This document shows positions 1 through 11,639 of a stretch of DNA of 64,000 nucleotides, in pieces. Position 1 is the first letter of the stretch; each line of letters starts with the position of its first letter. A program made the position numbers and the translations under genes. Under the pieces are notes generated by a model. The model saw nothing but the letters and a program-made list of their open reading frames with translations, did not search any database and was not told where the DNA came from. The stretch comes from Berberis thunbergii (taxonomy: Eukaryota > Streptophyta > Magnoliopsida > Ranunculales > Berberidaceae), in contig QNQO01007592.1 of the NCBI GenBank assembly GCA_003290165.1, positions 310,001 to 374,000 of the forward strand. Direction: 5' to 3'.

Positions 1-229
1 AGCATATGCGTTGTCGTCTGTAGTTGAACAAGAACACTTGACCCGAGTTAAGTATCATAAGCTAGGGCTGGTATCCCGTGCCGCATTTGCCCGCGCTTAG
101 CAGGTTGATTTTTGAGTCGGCTCAGCAGGTCATTGCTGATAAAGGGATGTTAGCCTGTGTGGGCGTGAAGACGCTGCTTGAGCTGTAATCGAATTCGGCA
201 ACTGCTGTCCTGAGAAATAAAGTGGTCCC

Positions 230-800
230 GTGGCAAGCATTCCCACCTTCCAAACCATTTACACTTGCGCAGAGCATGCTAAAAGTTTGGGATTAGTGAA
301 TTTGGCAATCATGGTCTATAGGAAAGCAGTGATCCCATGGCGAGCCGTCGACATCAGTCGAAGCTTACTAGGCTCCTACCATCCAAACTATCTACACCCG
401 CGTGGAGCGGCCTATAGGTTTGGGATAAGAGAATTTGGCGATCATGGTCTGTGGGAAAGCAATGGTCCTATGGCAAATCGTTATTATCCATGGGACTGAC
501 GAGGCTCCCACCTTCGAAACTATCTACACCTGCGTGGAATGGGTTATAAGTCTGGGAGTTTTCAGTGACCATTGTCTGTAGAATAGCAGTGCTCCCGTGG
601 TGAGTCGTCATCATCAGTCGGGAATGACTAGACTCCCACCTTCCAAACCATCTACACCCGCGCACAGTGGGCTACAAGTCTGGGAGTTTTCGGCGACCAT
701 GGTCTATAGAAGAACAATGGTCCCATAACAAGCCATCGACATTAGTCGGAACTGACTAGGTTCCCACCTTACAAACCATCTACACCCGCACGGAGCGGGC
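230..800. repeat. Minisatellite array of about 130 bp units (element A)
   Basis: About five imperfect copies of a unit containing 'ctcccacctt', 'accatctacaccc' and a 'ggtctatagaa..cagtgg' block recur roughly every 130 bp (anchors near 247, 381, 513, 643 and 772). Related arrays occupy the same place in E1, E3 and P2. Variable tandem repeats between the coding region and the 3' LTR are known in Tat-lineage elements. Short ORFs across the array are by-products of the repeat. Confidence 0.8.
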
Positions 801-2849
801 TATAGGTGTGGGAGTTGACCAGAAGTTGTCGTCGTTAATCGTCACTAATTAGGCTTACCTGATAGGGTTCGACGACCATGGCCCGCGAAGGGGGCGACTG
901 TCCTGGCGGGTCGTCATCATCAGGCGCACGAGAGTCAGGGTGAACTAGAAGTCATCGTTGCCAGTTGAGACCGACTAAGTTTGCCAGGCTAGGTTGGGGT
1001 TCTGCCTGTTATGTTCGTGTAAGCCTACTTCCGCAGACAGATTGTATTGTGCGGATTAGTTTTCATTTCAAGAAAAAATAGGTACATTAAATTAGTTGGT
1101 AATATGTAGGTGTACTCCGTGTGTCAAGAGTGACTAGGGCATCTACTGCTCGCATCAACACACGTGGTAGAGTGCCGCTTGGATAGTGGGTCGAACCGAT
1201 GGGCCCATATAAGAAGAACTGGTCCTGTTGCAGGATCTGTGTGTCATGTGTACATAGTAGATTGCATGGTGACACGCGTACGACTTAGATTGCGAGACGG
1301 TAGAGTATCGGTTACTCCCCCTCCCCCAATTAATGGGGTTGTATTTAGCATTATTAATTGATTAAACATGGACCTGTGTGGTTTCCTTGGAAATCGCCAG
1401 CTCCTTGTTTCCCATACGGTATTCAATGTTGATATTTAATGCTGACACACCTATTCGATGAGCCACTACGTTTATATAATAGCATTCCTTCACTGTTGTA
1501 GGCCTTATCTTCTTCAAAGTGCACTTTTCAGATGCTCTTACTCAAAGATTATGCTTTGGGTTTTCCAAAGGCTGAACGAAGATCTCCTACACTGGAGTCT
1601 TTGAATGTTCTAACATTTTCATAGATGAGTCTTGATAAGACTTACTATTATGTGTAGTCAACTGCTCAGGGTGTGCACCCGATTGTTTCACCGAGACCTT
1701 GTAATTTCTTTTCGTATTTCGAAGAAGAGTTACGGATTTCCTATCAAGTGATGAGTTTGTCGTTTATTCGCCGGTGCTTCAGTGGTACCTTGTGCCATCT
1801 TGTCTGTCGGGGACACTCCCTGCAATTAGTTTATAGTTGGTTGGAGCGTTGGCTAGTTGCGACTTTGCTTCCGAGGATGGTATCTCTAAGTCACCTTGAG
1901 TATCTCATATGGGAAAAGTGTCCTCACTTGGCAACACTATGAGACCTCAATTGTCTCGTTTCTTGTGGACACCCTTGTTTATCCCCTTCTACCTCCTTCG
2001 GGGGGTCGAACGCTGGATCGAAGATGTCTACAGCTCGTCGCTAGGTTCATATCGTTGTTTATGGACCGTTCTTTTGGGGTGATTCGATAGATAAATGGAC
2101 CGAGCTTGTCCTTTTAACTTTTTTGCACATTTGCTTTTGCTCGTGGATCATCTTCTTCGAAGGAATCGCAGAACGGAACTCTTAGAGGGCACCTTAGTTT
2201 CCAAGGGGTACCTTTCCTATCACTTCTGAGTCCTCTTCTGAAGTTTGATTGTTTAAGCGAATTTTTACTTTACACCATGTCAGATTCAGATGCTTGTAGT
2301 TTGTAATCTTTTGTAGCCACCATCTGGGCAATCGTTGTTACATCTTTCCAGTAATCAATAGATTGTGTTTGTGTAATTCTCTTTTATTTCTTAAATGAGT
2401 GCAAATCACATAAGCTCCTAAGAATTAAAACTCTAAATTGACTACTGAAAGAAAACTAAACAACTGGATAGATTGATTGTTGGTGGAACGAGGTTGATCT
2501 GGACCTAAAGTAAATTTGCATGGCCTTTGTTTGGATAGTAAGTACCTTTAGCGAAATCTCAAGGTTCGCCAATTCCATTTAGGTTACTGAAGAGTAAACC
2601 TTGTGTGGGAGGGTCCTTTCGCGCCCACTGACAGTTGTGGGGGTGTGCTACCATTTGCAATGACCTTTCTGCTGCGCCTGAAGTCCTGTCGAGCTAGAGG
2701 ACGGGTTGCTTCTGTAATGTTGGATTGTCCTCTGTCGCTAAGTTGAGCCACTGCTATTGGGCATTGTCTCCACCTGGGTGGAGTGACTTCTCCACTGTTT
2801 CTAAGTTTGGCTTCTGTTCAACTTGTCTGGCGGGCTCCAATTGAATCTA
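801..2849. other. Non-coding spacer of element A
   Basis: No convincing gene. The sequence is similar by eye to the spacers of E1 (12400-14865), E3 (55660-57640) and, reversed, P2 (46400-48390). Shared landmarks are a 'ggttactccccct' block near 1310, a TATA-like 'tttatataat' near 1470, and a 'ctaagcga' segment followed by 'caatagattgtgtt' near 2250-2370. These features belong to the element, not to a host gene. Confidence 0.6.
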
Positions 2850-4855
2850 AGAACATTCTATATTCTTTAGTGCAGCATAGTGGTTAGCCCAGTGCAGTTG
2901 ATTGGTCCCTGCAAATTTTCCCTTCTGAGTGGTTGGCGATATACTTGACACACTGATGAAGGGTGGAAACTACGGCCCCATCTGATGAAGCCAAGGTCTC
3001 CCCAAGATGAGGTTATAGGTAGATCTTGCGCTTACCACCATAAAGTCCAGGAATAAGACCTTCCTTAGTTGTGGCTCTCCTGCCACTACTGCTAGCCTTA
3101 TCTTCACAATCGGGAAGCATTTTTCTCTGTTGAACCCGATTAGCGGGTAGTCAAAAGGTGTTAGGTTCTCTTCCTTGAGGTCCATATTGTGGAATGCATT
3201 GAAGAACATGACATTGAGAGAGCTTCCCGTGTCCACTAGGGCCCTCTTTTCTTCCCACCTTGCAATAGAGACTGAAATGATAAGAGCGTCATTCTGCGGT
3301 GCGCGGACGCCTTTGAGGTCCTTATCTGTGAAGGTGAAGGTCAGGATGGGGCTCTGCACTCGTGAGTAATACACGCGTCTTTTCTCGTTGGTGAGTTGTG
3401 TCCACATCTAAAGGAGTGTCCACTTTTTCGGGACTTGTTTGTCTATTATTCTTCTGATCCGACTTTGTAAAGGACATATATAATGCTCGGAGTGTCCTTC
3501 TCGATTTCTTTGACCGCCTTTCCCCTTTCCCTAGTTGGGTTCTACCTTTTCTCTGAAGCAAGGAGCTCCTTTAGCTTGCCTTTGCGAATCCAGTATTTGA
3601 TCTCATACCTTAGACTCTTGTAGTTGTTGGTGTCGTGGCCACCCTCCTTGTGGTATGAGCAATACTTGTTATTGTCGCATTTGGATGGGTTTGTGCGTTG
3701 TTTCGGGGGCCATTTCAGCTCTTCCCATTTTTTCATGGAATTAAGGACATGGTTCAGGATCTGATATAGTTGGAGGATTTCTTTGACCTGGTGCGGCTAG
3801 TGTCCGACCTGCCATCATTGCGCTTTCACTTGTTTTATCTATGTCTTCTCGCCTCTTTCCTCATTTCTGTCTCTAGAAAAGGATGGTTTCTTCTCTACTT
3901 CAGTTTCCTTTTCGCTGTTCTCATTTCCTCCAAGGTGATGTACCTCTGGGCGCCCTTCAAGAGTTCTCCCATATCCAAGGGGTTCCAAAGTAAAGAAGTC
4001 GTAAAACTTTCCCTCTCTCAGACTTGCAGTAAAAGCCATAACGACGGTATCGTCGTTGCAACCGTCAATGAGTGTCAGCTCGTTATTGAAGCGCGTGACG
4101 TATTCCCTTGGCGTTTCATTTGACTTTTGCCTCAAGGAGAGAATATAGTGCGAGCCTTTCTTGATCCGCTGGCTTTTGACAAAGCGTGTCAGGAATTATT
4201 TGGCCAATGTTTTGAATGAGTCGATTGACTTTGGCGGGAGGTTGTGGAACCACGTCAGTATTGACTTCTTCAGGCTGGTAGGGAATGTCCTACACATCAT
4301 CAGCTGGGAACCTTCTTTGAGCCCCATTACATGTTGGCAATGACACAAGTGATTGAACGGGTCACCGGTCCCATCATAGAACTCAAGCTTCGAAGGACTG
4401 AACATCTTTGGTAGAGCCTCGTTCATGATGTGGTCCACAAATAGGGGGACAGAGAGGTGGTACAACATGTCTGGGTCGTAAACCCCTCGATGGAAGGGGT
4501 TCTACGGAGTGAGTCTGTCTACCCTGAAATTTGGATCTGCGTTGATCGCGCCGCAACTTCTTTTCCAGTGAGAACTAGCAACGGATTGACTCTCATGTGC
4601 CTGTTCTTTGTTGTCATCTGGAAATTGAGGTTTGTGGTGCTCCTGATCTCCAATGGCAGGTGGAGGGTTCTGTTGATTGAGAATTCATTGTTTTAGAGAT
4701 CGGCTATATTTGTGATGATAGCAAATCAATCCTGGGGTTTGTTGCTGATGTTGTTGGCGGGAGGGTTTGAGCTCGGTGCCCTTGTGTTGCCAGCATTGCT
4801 GGAAGTAGTGGTATAGCTCCAATTTGAGCGTTTGACATGTCCCCCTATTCTCCAT
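2850..4855 (-). pseudogene. gag-protease remnant of element A
   Basis: Reading leftward, gag starts at an ATG at 4855 (MENRGTC). The gag core lies at 4468-4196 (begins LYHLSVPLFVDHIMNEALP, includes TWFHNLPPKSIDSF) and continues at 4135-3839 (YVTRFNNELTLIDGC). A zinc-knuckle-like segment follows at 3736-3542 (YCSYHKEGGHDTN). The aspartic protease is at 3407-2970, with active-site motif VDTGSS and GRPWLHQ near its end. Stops and frameshifts break the frame between these blocks, so no polyprotein can be made. Homology ends shortly after the protease, at the point shared with E1, E3 and P2; reverse transcriptase does not follow. Confidence 0.8.
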
Positions 4856-4930
4856 TGTTGCGGGATCTGGTAGTCACCATCTTATTCGATTATGAAAAGA
4901 GATGATGTCAATGCTTGGTTAGGAACTTTG

Positions 4931-4954
4931 TCGTCCCCACGGATGACACCAAAC
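4931..4954 (-). other. Primer-binding site of element A
   Basis: The reverse complement begins GTTTGGTGTCATCCGTGGGG directly inside the LTR. It is a mutated version of the TTTGGCGCCGTCCGTGGGG site found next to the other LTRs here. The position fixes this LTR as the 5' LTR of a minus-strand element. Confidence 0.7.
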
Positions 4955-5550
4955 TGATGTAGTCGATTTTTGCTCCCTGTTTGACCTTGACATGCTGACT
5001 TGCACAAGGAACGCACGTGAGCCACGGACCACCGTCGTGGTGGCCGATGGCATTACGAGGCTAAAGTTAGACAAGGATTTGAGGAAGGCTTAATGTTGTA
5101 AACATGGAATTTGTAGAGTATCTTAGCTTACCAACCATGGCATAGTTTAGGGAAATAGATCTTCTTAGAAATCATTATCTAATTAAGAGTTGTGCTGTGG
5201 AGAGAAGTTTCCCTGTTAGACTTGTGCTCCTAGATATGCGGGAAATAGTTTCCAATTGGAGTGTTGTCCATAGATGGAAGTTTCCATGTACGACATATAC
5301 TCTGATATTTTCTTCCTAGTTGGAAACCAAGTGTTGCTGGCTTGCCTGTCCGAAGCTGATCCCTAAGATACTTTCCTTAATAGGTCTTAAGGGTATTGGG
5401 AATGGTTGTGAGACGTGTGGGCTTAGCAGGCTATAGTAATTTGGGTCTGTACGGCAGACTGCACTATGCAAGCTTGAAACTACTTGGGCCGGATCAGTGT
5501 TGGGCTGACGCTTAGGCCTGTTATTCCTTGAGATCATCATGACACATGTA
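4955..5550 (-). repeat. 5' LTR of element A (outer end truncated)
   Basis: Begins TGATGTAGTC next to the PBS and runs parallel to the LTRs at 7483, 16979 and 50917, sharing blocks such as 'tgtttgacc', 'ggccgatggca' and 'gagatcatcatgacac'. The complete LTR at 50917-51590 continues about 45 bp further to TGTATCATCA; here that end is replaced by pseudogene sequence after 'gacacatgta'. Confidence 0.75.
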
Positions 5551-6584
5551 CGATGTAGAAGATAGGATGTTTCAGTGTATCATCAGTATGGATAAAGATA
5601 AATGTAGATGTGTTATCCGTTATACCCATGGTCTTCCATGTACTCACAAAATCATGTCTTATGCCAACAACAAGAAGCCTATTCCATTGACTTCCATCGA
5701 TGATCATTGGAAAAGAATTGAGTCAACATGCCCTAGACTTGCAATCTGAGTTTAATTTGATTACTCAACAAATTGAGGGAGCTATTTATGAAGAGAAGCA
5801 ACTGACAAAGAAAAAGTTGTTAGAGATTGCATGCCCAACATTTACTTCACTTACAGAGCCATTTTTCAAAGTGATCAATAAGGGTCGACCCGAATAGAAA
5901 AATGAGTTGTCTTCAAAGGAAATGAAGCATATATTGTCCACAAAGAGAAATCTTTCATTTTCATACACCCAAGAAGAGCTTCACACTTAAGCTAGTGCTA
6001 ATGTATCTAAGAAGAAAAAGGTAAACAAGTTCACAAGCCAATTTCCCAAGTTCCTTACACTTTTCATTTGTGAAATCAAAGATGTTAAAGCTGTAGGAAA
6101 TTGTGGCAACATGGCACTCCAAGGTTTTTTAGGACTCGACTTCCCCTTTCAATGGAAGAATGTTAATACATATTTGTTACTGGAGCTCACACACAATGAA
6201 CCATTTATAGAAAAATGTGGGTGATGCAAAACTATAGATCTTAAGGAATGGTTGCCAAGCAACACGCTCAGGACTGGTGAAGATGCATGAATTATTTTGC
6301 CTTATTGCGGTGACCTTGGGGCAACTAATAATGGATGTGCTATAGTTGAATTTTCTCAAGACCAGTGCATGACCTTTTTACCGTATAGAGGTCAGCTTAA
6401 TAGAGTTGAACATGTTTGTGTATTATTTATTGGGTTTGTTAAGGGCAATCACTTTGTTGAATTACACATGGAACCCAATGCATCAATCCCATCGATAGTT
6501 CCCACGTGGCATATAACTATAACAAATAAGCCGAAACTTGGGTTGATAACATTGTTACGAGAATGCACAAGTATCAAAAGCTAA
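5551..6584 (+). pseudogene. MULE transposase-derived pseudogene: SWIM finger plus OTU-like domain
   Basis: The first part encodes a SWIM-type zinc-finger segment, CRCVIRYTHGLPCTH (C-x-C ... C-x-H), followed by IPLTSIDDHWKR, as in plant MULE/FAR1-type transposases. After a frameshift near 5740 one frame continues through in-frame stops: an STKRN motif, then a region like an OTU cysteine protease with VGNCGNMAL (around 6090-6120), a middle block near 6310-6390 (DQCMTFLPYRGQ) and VKGNHFVELH near 6440-6470. The likely catalytic Cys and His are still visible, though the usual D-G-N-C is changed to V-G-N-C. At least four stops plus the frameshift make it non-functional. The MULE-SWIM-OTU order is known from plant MULE-derived genes. 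The transposase core is absent upstream, where the element A LTR abuts. Confidence 0.7.
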
Positions 6585-7450
6585 TGCATAAAAAAAATGA
6601 GCGAGGAAGAAAATTACCCAAGCTATTGATTAAGGACCTTGTACAAGTGATGATTTTTACTATAAAGTTTTTAATGTGGGATTTTTTGGTTTCTAAGAAG
6701 AAATTTTGAGCCTTTTTTTTTTTTGGAATATGATATGCTAGTTGTAAGCTTAATTGATCTTCTTCCAAGACATTTTTTTCCAGAGTAGTTGCCTTGGCTA
6801 ATTCATCAAAATAGTGGTACATGGAACTATATTAAGTTAGCTATTGATCTCTGCAACATTTGAATTTTGATAATGCACTGCAGATGGAGTAAAACACAAT
6901 TGTACCTGGAGGTGTTTATACTATGTTTTGGTTAAGGCCTTGTATTCATACTGACCGTTGCATTGTGATTTTTTGTTAATGGTTATGTCGTCTTAGATAT
7001 AGTTTTAAGTTTCTAAGAGCGTCGTAATAGTTGTGAATAAAAATCTCATAATCTAGCATATATTCAATGTACATGTTTGAACTCAATAAATTCGTTTTCA
7101 TAAAATTAAAAAACAGAAACCAAGTTCGTGTTGCGCATTTTCAGCTAATGCAACAAAGTCAAAGCATTCCAAATAGCTAGTGCAACAAAAAGTTGGGGCA
7201 ACCGAGCCAAGTAGTCGGGTACACGAAGCAACTCTCTAAAAAATACAATTATTGATGAGAAAATCAAAACCAAATATAACACATTTTGGTGATTTGTATA
7301 TTTTAAGGACACATTTGCATATGAAATCTAATTTTAAATAATTTGTTTCTGAGTAAAATTTGAGAAAAAAAAATGTGTAGATTACTAGATTAATACCAAG
7401 AATAATCTGTACTATTCTCATCCCAATTCACCAAACAGTTCCAGATACAT
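6585..7450. other. AT-rich stretch without a recognisable gene
   Basis: Sequence between the pseudogene and E1. Only short chance ORFs are present, no domain is recognisable, and no terminal repeats were seen. It may be the tail of the MULE-like element or ancestral intergenic DNA. Confidence 0.5.
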
Positions 7451-7482
7451 GCAACAACAACAACAATAATAATAATAACAAT
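7451..7482. repeat. CAA/TAA microsatellite abutting the E1 3' LTR
   Basis: A run of caa followed by taa/aat units ends exactly where TGATGCAG of the LTR begins. Similar TAA/TTA runs abut LTR ends at 17656 and 38716. Confidence 0.85.
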
Positions 7483-8135
7483 TGATGCAGTCATTTTTCG
7501 TTCCCTATTTTGGCCTAGTCCCGCTGACCTGCACAAGTAATGAACGTGATCCACGGACCATCATTGTGGTGGCCGATGGCACTCTGATGCTAAACTCAGA
7601 CAGAGATCTGATGATGGTATAATGATGTAAACAGAGAATTTGTAGCATACTTTAGCTTACCAATGTCATGTTATATTTATAGTGTAGGAGTCCTCGTTCT
7701 ACCGAGCCATCGAAGGCGTAGTTTAAGAAGGAGATATTCGTTGAAATCGTTATCTAATTAGAAGTCGTGTTGTAGGAAGGAAGTTCCTTGTTAGCCCTAT
7801 GCTCCTAGATACGTGGGAGATAGTTTCCAAACCAAGAGCGATCCGTACAAGGAAGTTTCCCTGCATGGAATGTACTCTAGTATTTGCTTCCTAGTTGGAA
7901 ACATAGAGTTGTTGTAATTGCCTGTCTGAAGCTGATCCTCGAGATATTTGCCTTAGTAGAACTTACAGGTATTGAGGATAGATGTGAGACATGTGGGCCT
8001 AGAATGTTGTAAGAGTTTGGGTCTGTCTGGCGGACTGAATTAAGTGGGCTTGGTACCATTTGGGACGGATCAATGTTGGACTAACGTTGGGGCCCGTAAT
8101 TCCTCGAGATCATCATGACACATGTATGGCTTAGG
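7483..8135 (-). repeat. 3' LTR of E1
   Basis: Begins TGATGCAGTC and is collinear with the LTR at 16979-17655. It stops after 'catgacacatgtatggct', about 40 bp short of the complete LTR end, and runs straight into the antisense ORF. No PBS lies to its left, which agrees with a 3' LTR in minus orientation. Confidence 0.8.
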
Positions 8136-10580
8136 AAAGTTGTTGGGGCCAAAGCACCTATTCTATCTAAAGTGGAGGAGCTGTCTGAAACGCTTGCCTC
8201 TTTCATGAGTTCAAAGAGTTTCTGTGTCAGAACCAGGTTGCCTTCAGCACGACCCGCTCCAACAAGAGAAGAGCACAAGTCTGACTGGCCCATCAAGGTG
8301 GAAACTAATGTATCCGGCTAGGAAAAGATCACATGCGGTTTGCAAGGGTTGAAAACAGGTCGAATCTTAGTAAGGCGCAAGCTGAAGCTTTGAATGAGCG
8401 GTTGGTACGGGTTGCAATGGCGGCTTCTGTCGGTGTTGATTTGCGCAAAATCGTTCCAATAGAAGGCTCCTGTGAAGATCTGCCTGAGGTTGTAGAATCT
8501 GATCCTCCCGTTGGTGCGCTAACTGATAGTGGTCGTGGTGGTACATGCCAACTTTCATGTAGTCTGCATTGTTCACCATCTCATTACAGGCCACAACTCA
8601 AAGTGTTGGAGGGTCCTTTGGATAATTCGCTTACTTCTCTCCCTTCGGGCCCGTTAGGTCATCTCGCACTGAAGAGTCGATTGTTCATGACAAGAAATGT
8701 CGCGGAGGAGAGCCTGAGAACAGTGGAAACTATGAAGGGTTGTGCAGGCATGATTCCTTATCCGGGGAAGCTTCATCTTAATGCGCGGATAAGCCTATTT
8801 TCACCAGACTTGGTAAGGATGAGTACTCAAGTTTGGCACCAAGAAGTTGATGTGGAATATGTTTTGAGGAAGCATATAAGCAGGCGTCACAGTTGGCTGA
8901 TGGATTGCACTCTAAAACCCAATGAGGATACACTAGAATGGTGTATGGATAAGAGTTTAAGTACCTTATGCTAGGTATGTTTCACTTGAGCCAGGTGGTT
9001 GTTGCTGGGATGAAAGTTGAGGTGGTTCATGAGAGGGTATACACCATGGAACGCGTTTTCTCACACATGCAGGCGTTTTACTCTGATGCACTTTATGAAA
9101 ATGAGCGGTTACAGTAGCAGGCTGAGGAAAATAGGTTGGAGCGGCCAACCGTGGTTGTTGAGGCTCAGAGGGCTCATCTGGAGGCTTTTAAGCGTGAATT
9201 GGCAGAGGTGGTGTTCGAGAGAGACGGACTCAAGCAATAGTTGAACCAGGTTTGCCGGGACGCAGAGGTTGTGCAAGAAGCTGCGGCTGAGGCACGTTCT
9301 TGACTGCGGTCTCTTACTGAAGATAATGCTTTGTGCTCTTCTCTTGCGCTTCACTAAGATTCATGACACATGTATGGCTCAGGAAAGCTGTTGGGACCAA
9401 AGCACCTATTATATCTGACGTGGAGGAGCCGTCTGAAATGTTTGACTCTTTCATGAGTTCAAAGAGTTCCTGTGTTAGAACCAGGTTGCCTTCAGCACGA
9501 CCCGCTCCAACAAGAGAAGAGCACAAGTCTGACTGGCCCGTCAGGGTGGAGACTAATGTATCCGGCTAGGAAAAGATTACCTGCGGTTTGCAAGGGTTGA
9601 AGACAGATCGAATCTTAGTAAAGCGCAAGCTGAAGCTTTGAATGAGCGGTTGGTACGGGTTGCAATGGCGGCTTCTGTCGGTGTTGATTTGCGCAAAACA
9701 GTTCCAATAGAAGGCTCCTGTGAAGATCTGCCTGAGGTTGTAGAATCTGATCCTCCCGTTGGTGCGCTAACTGATAGTGGTCGTGGTGGCACATGCCAAC
9801 TTTCATGTAGTCCGCACTGTTCACCATCTCGTTACAGGCCACAACTCGAAGTGTTGGAGGGTCCTTTGGATAATTCACTTACTCCTCTCCCTTCGGACCC
9901 GTTAGATCATCTCGCACTAAAGAGTCAACTGTTCATGACAAGAAATGTCGTGGAGGAGAGCCTGAAAACAGTGGAAACTATGAAGGGTTGTGCAGGCATG
10001 ATTCCTTATCCGGGGAAGCTTCATCTGAATGCGCGGATAAGCCTGTTTTCACCAGACTTGGTAAGGATGAGAACTCAAGTTTGGCACCAAGAAGTTGATG
10101 TGGAATATGTTTTGAGGAAGCATATAAGCAGGCGTCACAGTTGGTTGATGGATTGCACTCTAAAACCCAATGAGGATACACTATAAGGGTGTATGGATAA
10201 GGGTTTAAGTACCTTATGCTAGGTATGTTTCACTTGAGCCAGGCGGTTGTTGCTGGGATGAAAGTCGAGGTGGTTCATGAGAGGGTATACACCATGGGGC
10301 ACATTTTCTCGCACATGCAGGCGTTGTACTCTAATGCACTTTATGAAATTGAGCGGTTATAGTAGCAAGCTGAGAAAAATAGGCTGGAGCGGTCAACCGT
10401 GGTTGTTGAGACTCAGAGGGCTCGTCTGGAGGCTTTTGAGCGTGAATTGGTAAAGGTGTTGTTCGAGAGAGACGAACTCAAGCAATAGTTGAACCAGGTT
10501 TTCCGGACGCAGAGGTTGTGTAGGAAGCTACGGCTGAGGCACGTTCTTGACTGCGGTCTCTTGCTGAAGATAATGCTTTG
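8113..10580. repeat. 1,248-bp tandem duplication spanning LTR end and antisense ORF
   Basis: The block starting 'tcatgacacatgtatggc' at 8113 recurs at 9361, and the sequences stay nearly the same for about 1.2 kb. The first copy ends at 'gataatgctttg' (about 9333), followed by about 27 bp of filler that joins the next copy. Each copy carries the last bases of the LTR fused to ORF sequence, so the LTR-ORF fusion came before the duplication. Confidence 0.9.
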
Positions 10581-11075
10581 AAATAGACTGACTAGGCTGC
10601 TCAGAAGTAACAATTGGAATCTTATTTGGAATTCAATGCCCGAAAGGCAAGAAAGGTCGAAGGCCAACTCAAATTAGAATGGCATGAGCTCAGTGCTGTG
10701 AAGAGTAGTCTAGCCACATAGCAGTCTCAGGTTGACGTACTGACGGGAAAGTTGGAGTTGTTGGAGCGCGAACTTGCTGATGCAAATGTGCGAAAGGAAG
10801 AGCTTCTGCAGGAACAAGGCAAATGCGAGTTTCGTTAGGTCACACACGACAGGTTGGAGCTGCTAACGCTGATGAATAAGGAGCATCCGGAGTGGGATCT
10901 CGGCCGTTATAAGAAGATGTCGTATATAGACTTGTATGTTGCCTTTGCATCATCCGACAAGGAGGACAGTTTAGACCCTGATGCCCAAGCCGTAGTGCGT
11001 GTGGATGCGACTCCTGCTAGTTCTCCCGTTAAGCTTAGCTCTTCTGTTTCTGTAACTTCTTCTGATAAGGAGTGA
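8136..11075 (+). pseudogene. Antisense coiled-coil ORF of E1, tandemly duplicated
   Basis: This lies on the strand opposite to gag. Each duplicate encodes a stretch with SKAQAEALNERLV, VVESDPPVGALTDSGRGG and LRKHISRRHSWLMD, then a heptad-rich part (VYTMERVFSHMQ). The second copy continues, with stops, to the conserved end LELLTLMNKEHPEWDLGRYK and a Ser-rich tail ending SSDKE and a TGA at 11075. The middle and C-terminus match the ORFs of E3 and P2. The N-terminal domain seen in C1, E3 and P1 is missing because the LTR is fused here. In-frame stops in both copies mean no full protein. Extra ORFs, some antisense, are known in Tat-lineage elements; their function is not established. Confidence 0.7.
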
Positions 11076-11639
11076 ACTCTGTATTCCATACTTATTTTGT
11101 TCGACCATTAATGAAAACAGTTTTACCCGTTTTGTGCTCTTTGCTTCTCTTGTATGTTTTTCGTTTTGCCTTGTCCTATTACTTTGGCATAGGCTGGTTG
11201 AATCATTAGGACATCGAGTGGTCTATCTGCTGCCAAGAGCTTGATCGTTTTTGTTGCAAATGACTTAGAGTCACTGTTGCATAGCCATGTCCGATGGCGG
11301 GCATATTGATAGTTTAGCCTGGGATTGGTTTACCTGAGCTGTTGTCTTGTCCTCGAGGTAAGCTACTGGAGTCTTGTCTCGCTTGTCTGATTGGTCGGCT
11401 GAAGTTGCTGCTATGGGCGAGTTGCGATAGCCAAGTGTACATGCTGGGGCATTTGTGCTGAGTCAAGTGTCATAAGCTCAAGCTGACACAGTATGTAGAG
11501 GTGATTTGGCCATTAGCCGGATGATTTATGTGTTGGCGCGAGTTGTCTTTGTTGTTAATAAGATGTCAGTTTGTTTGCGTGTGAAGACACTGACTTAGTT
11601 AAATTTGAATTTGTTGTCGTTGTTTCGTAGGATAGCGGT
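11076..11639. other. Non-coding region after the antisense ORF of E1
   Basis: No gene seen. Just after the stop, 'cattaatgaaaacagtttta' is shared with E3 (near 54290), and a related 'attaatgaaaag' follows the C1 ORF (near 21518). This is probably the 3' untranslated end of the antisense transcript. Confidence 0.45.

Larger units (their letters stand above)
1..5550 (-). mobile_element. Element A: degenerate Tat-like LTR retroelement, minus strand, cut by window start
   Basis: Read on the minus strand the order is 5' LTR (4955-5550), primer-binding site, gag and protease remnant (4855-2850), a non-coding spacer, and a minisatellite array at the window edge. E1 and E3 have the same order, so the missing left part should hold the antisense ORF and 3' LTR. 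No reverse transcriptase or integrase motif lies between the protease and the repeats. The outer end of the LTR is lost where it meets the MULE-OTU pseudogene. Assignment to the Tat lineage rests on the gag and protease motifs and the PBS. Confidence 0.75.

Noticed and set aside
1460..1490. TATA-like sequences in the spacers (1470, 13032, 56337)
   Set aside because: They are part of homologous spacer DNA with no following gene on either strand; function cannot be argued from sequence.
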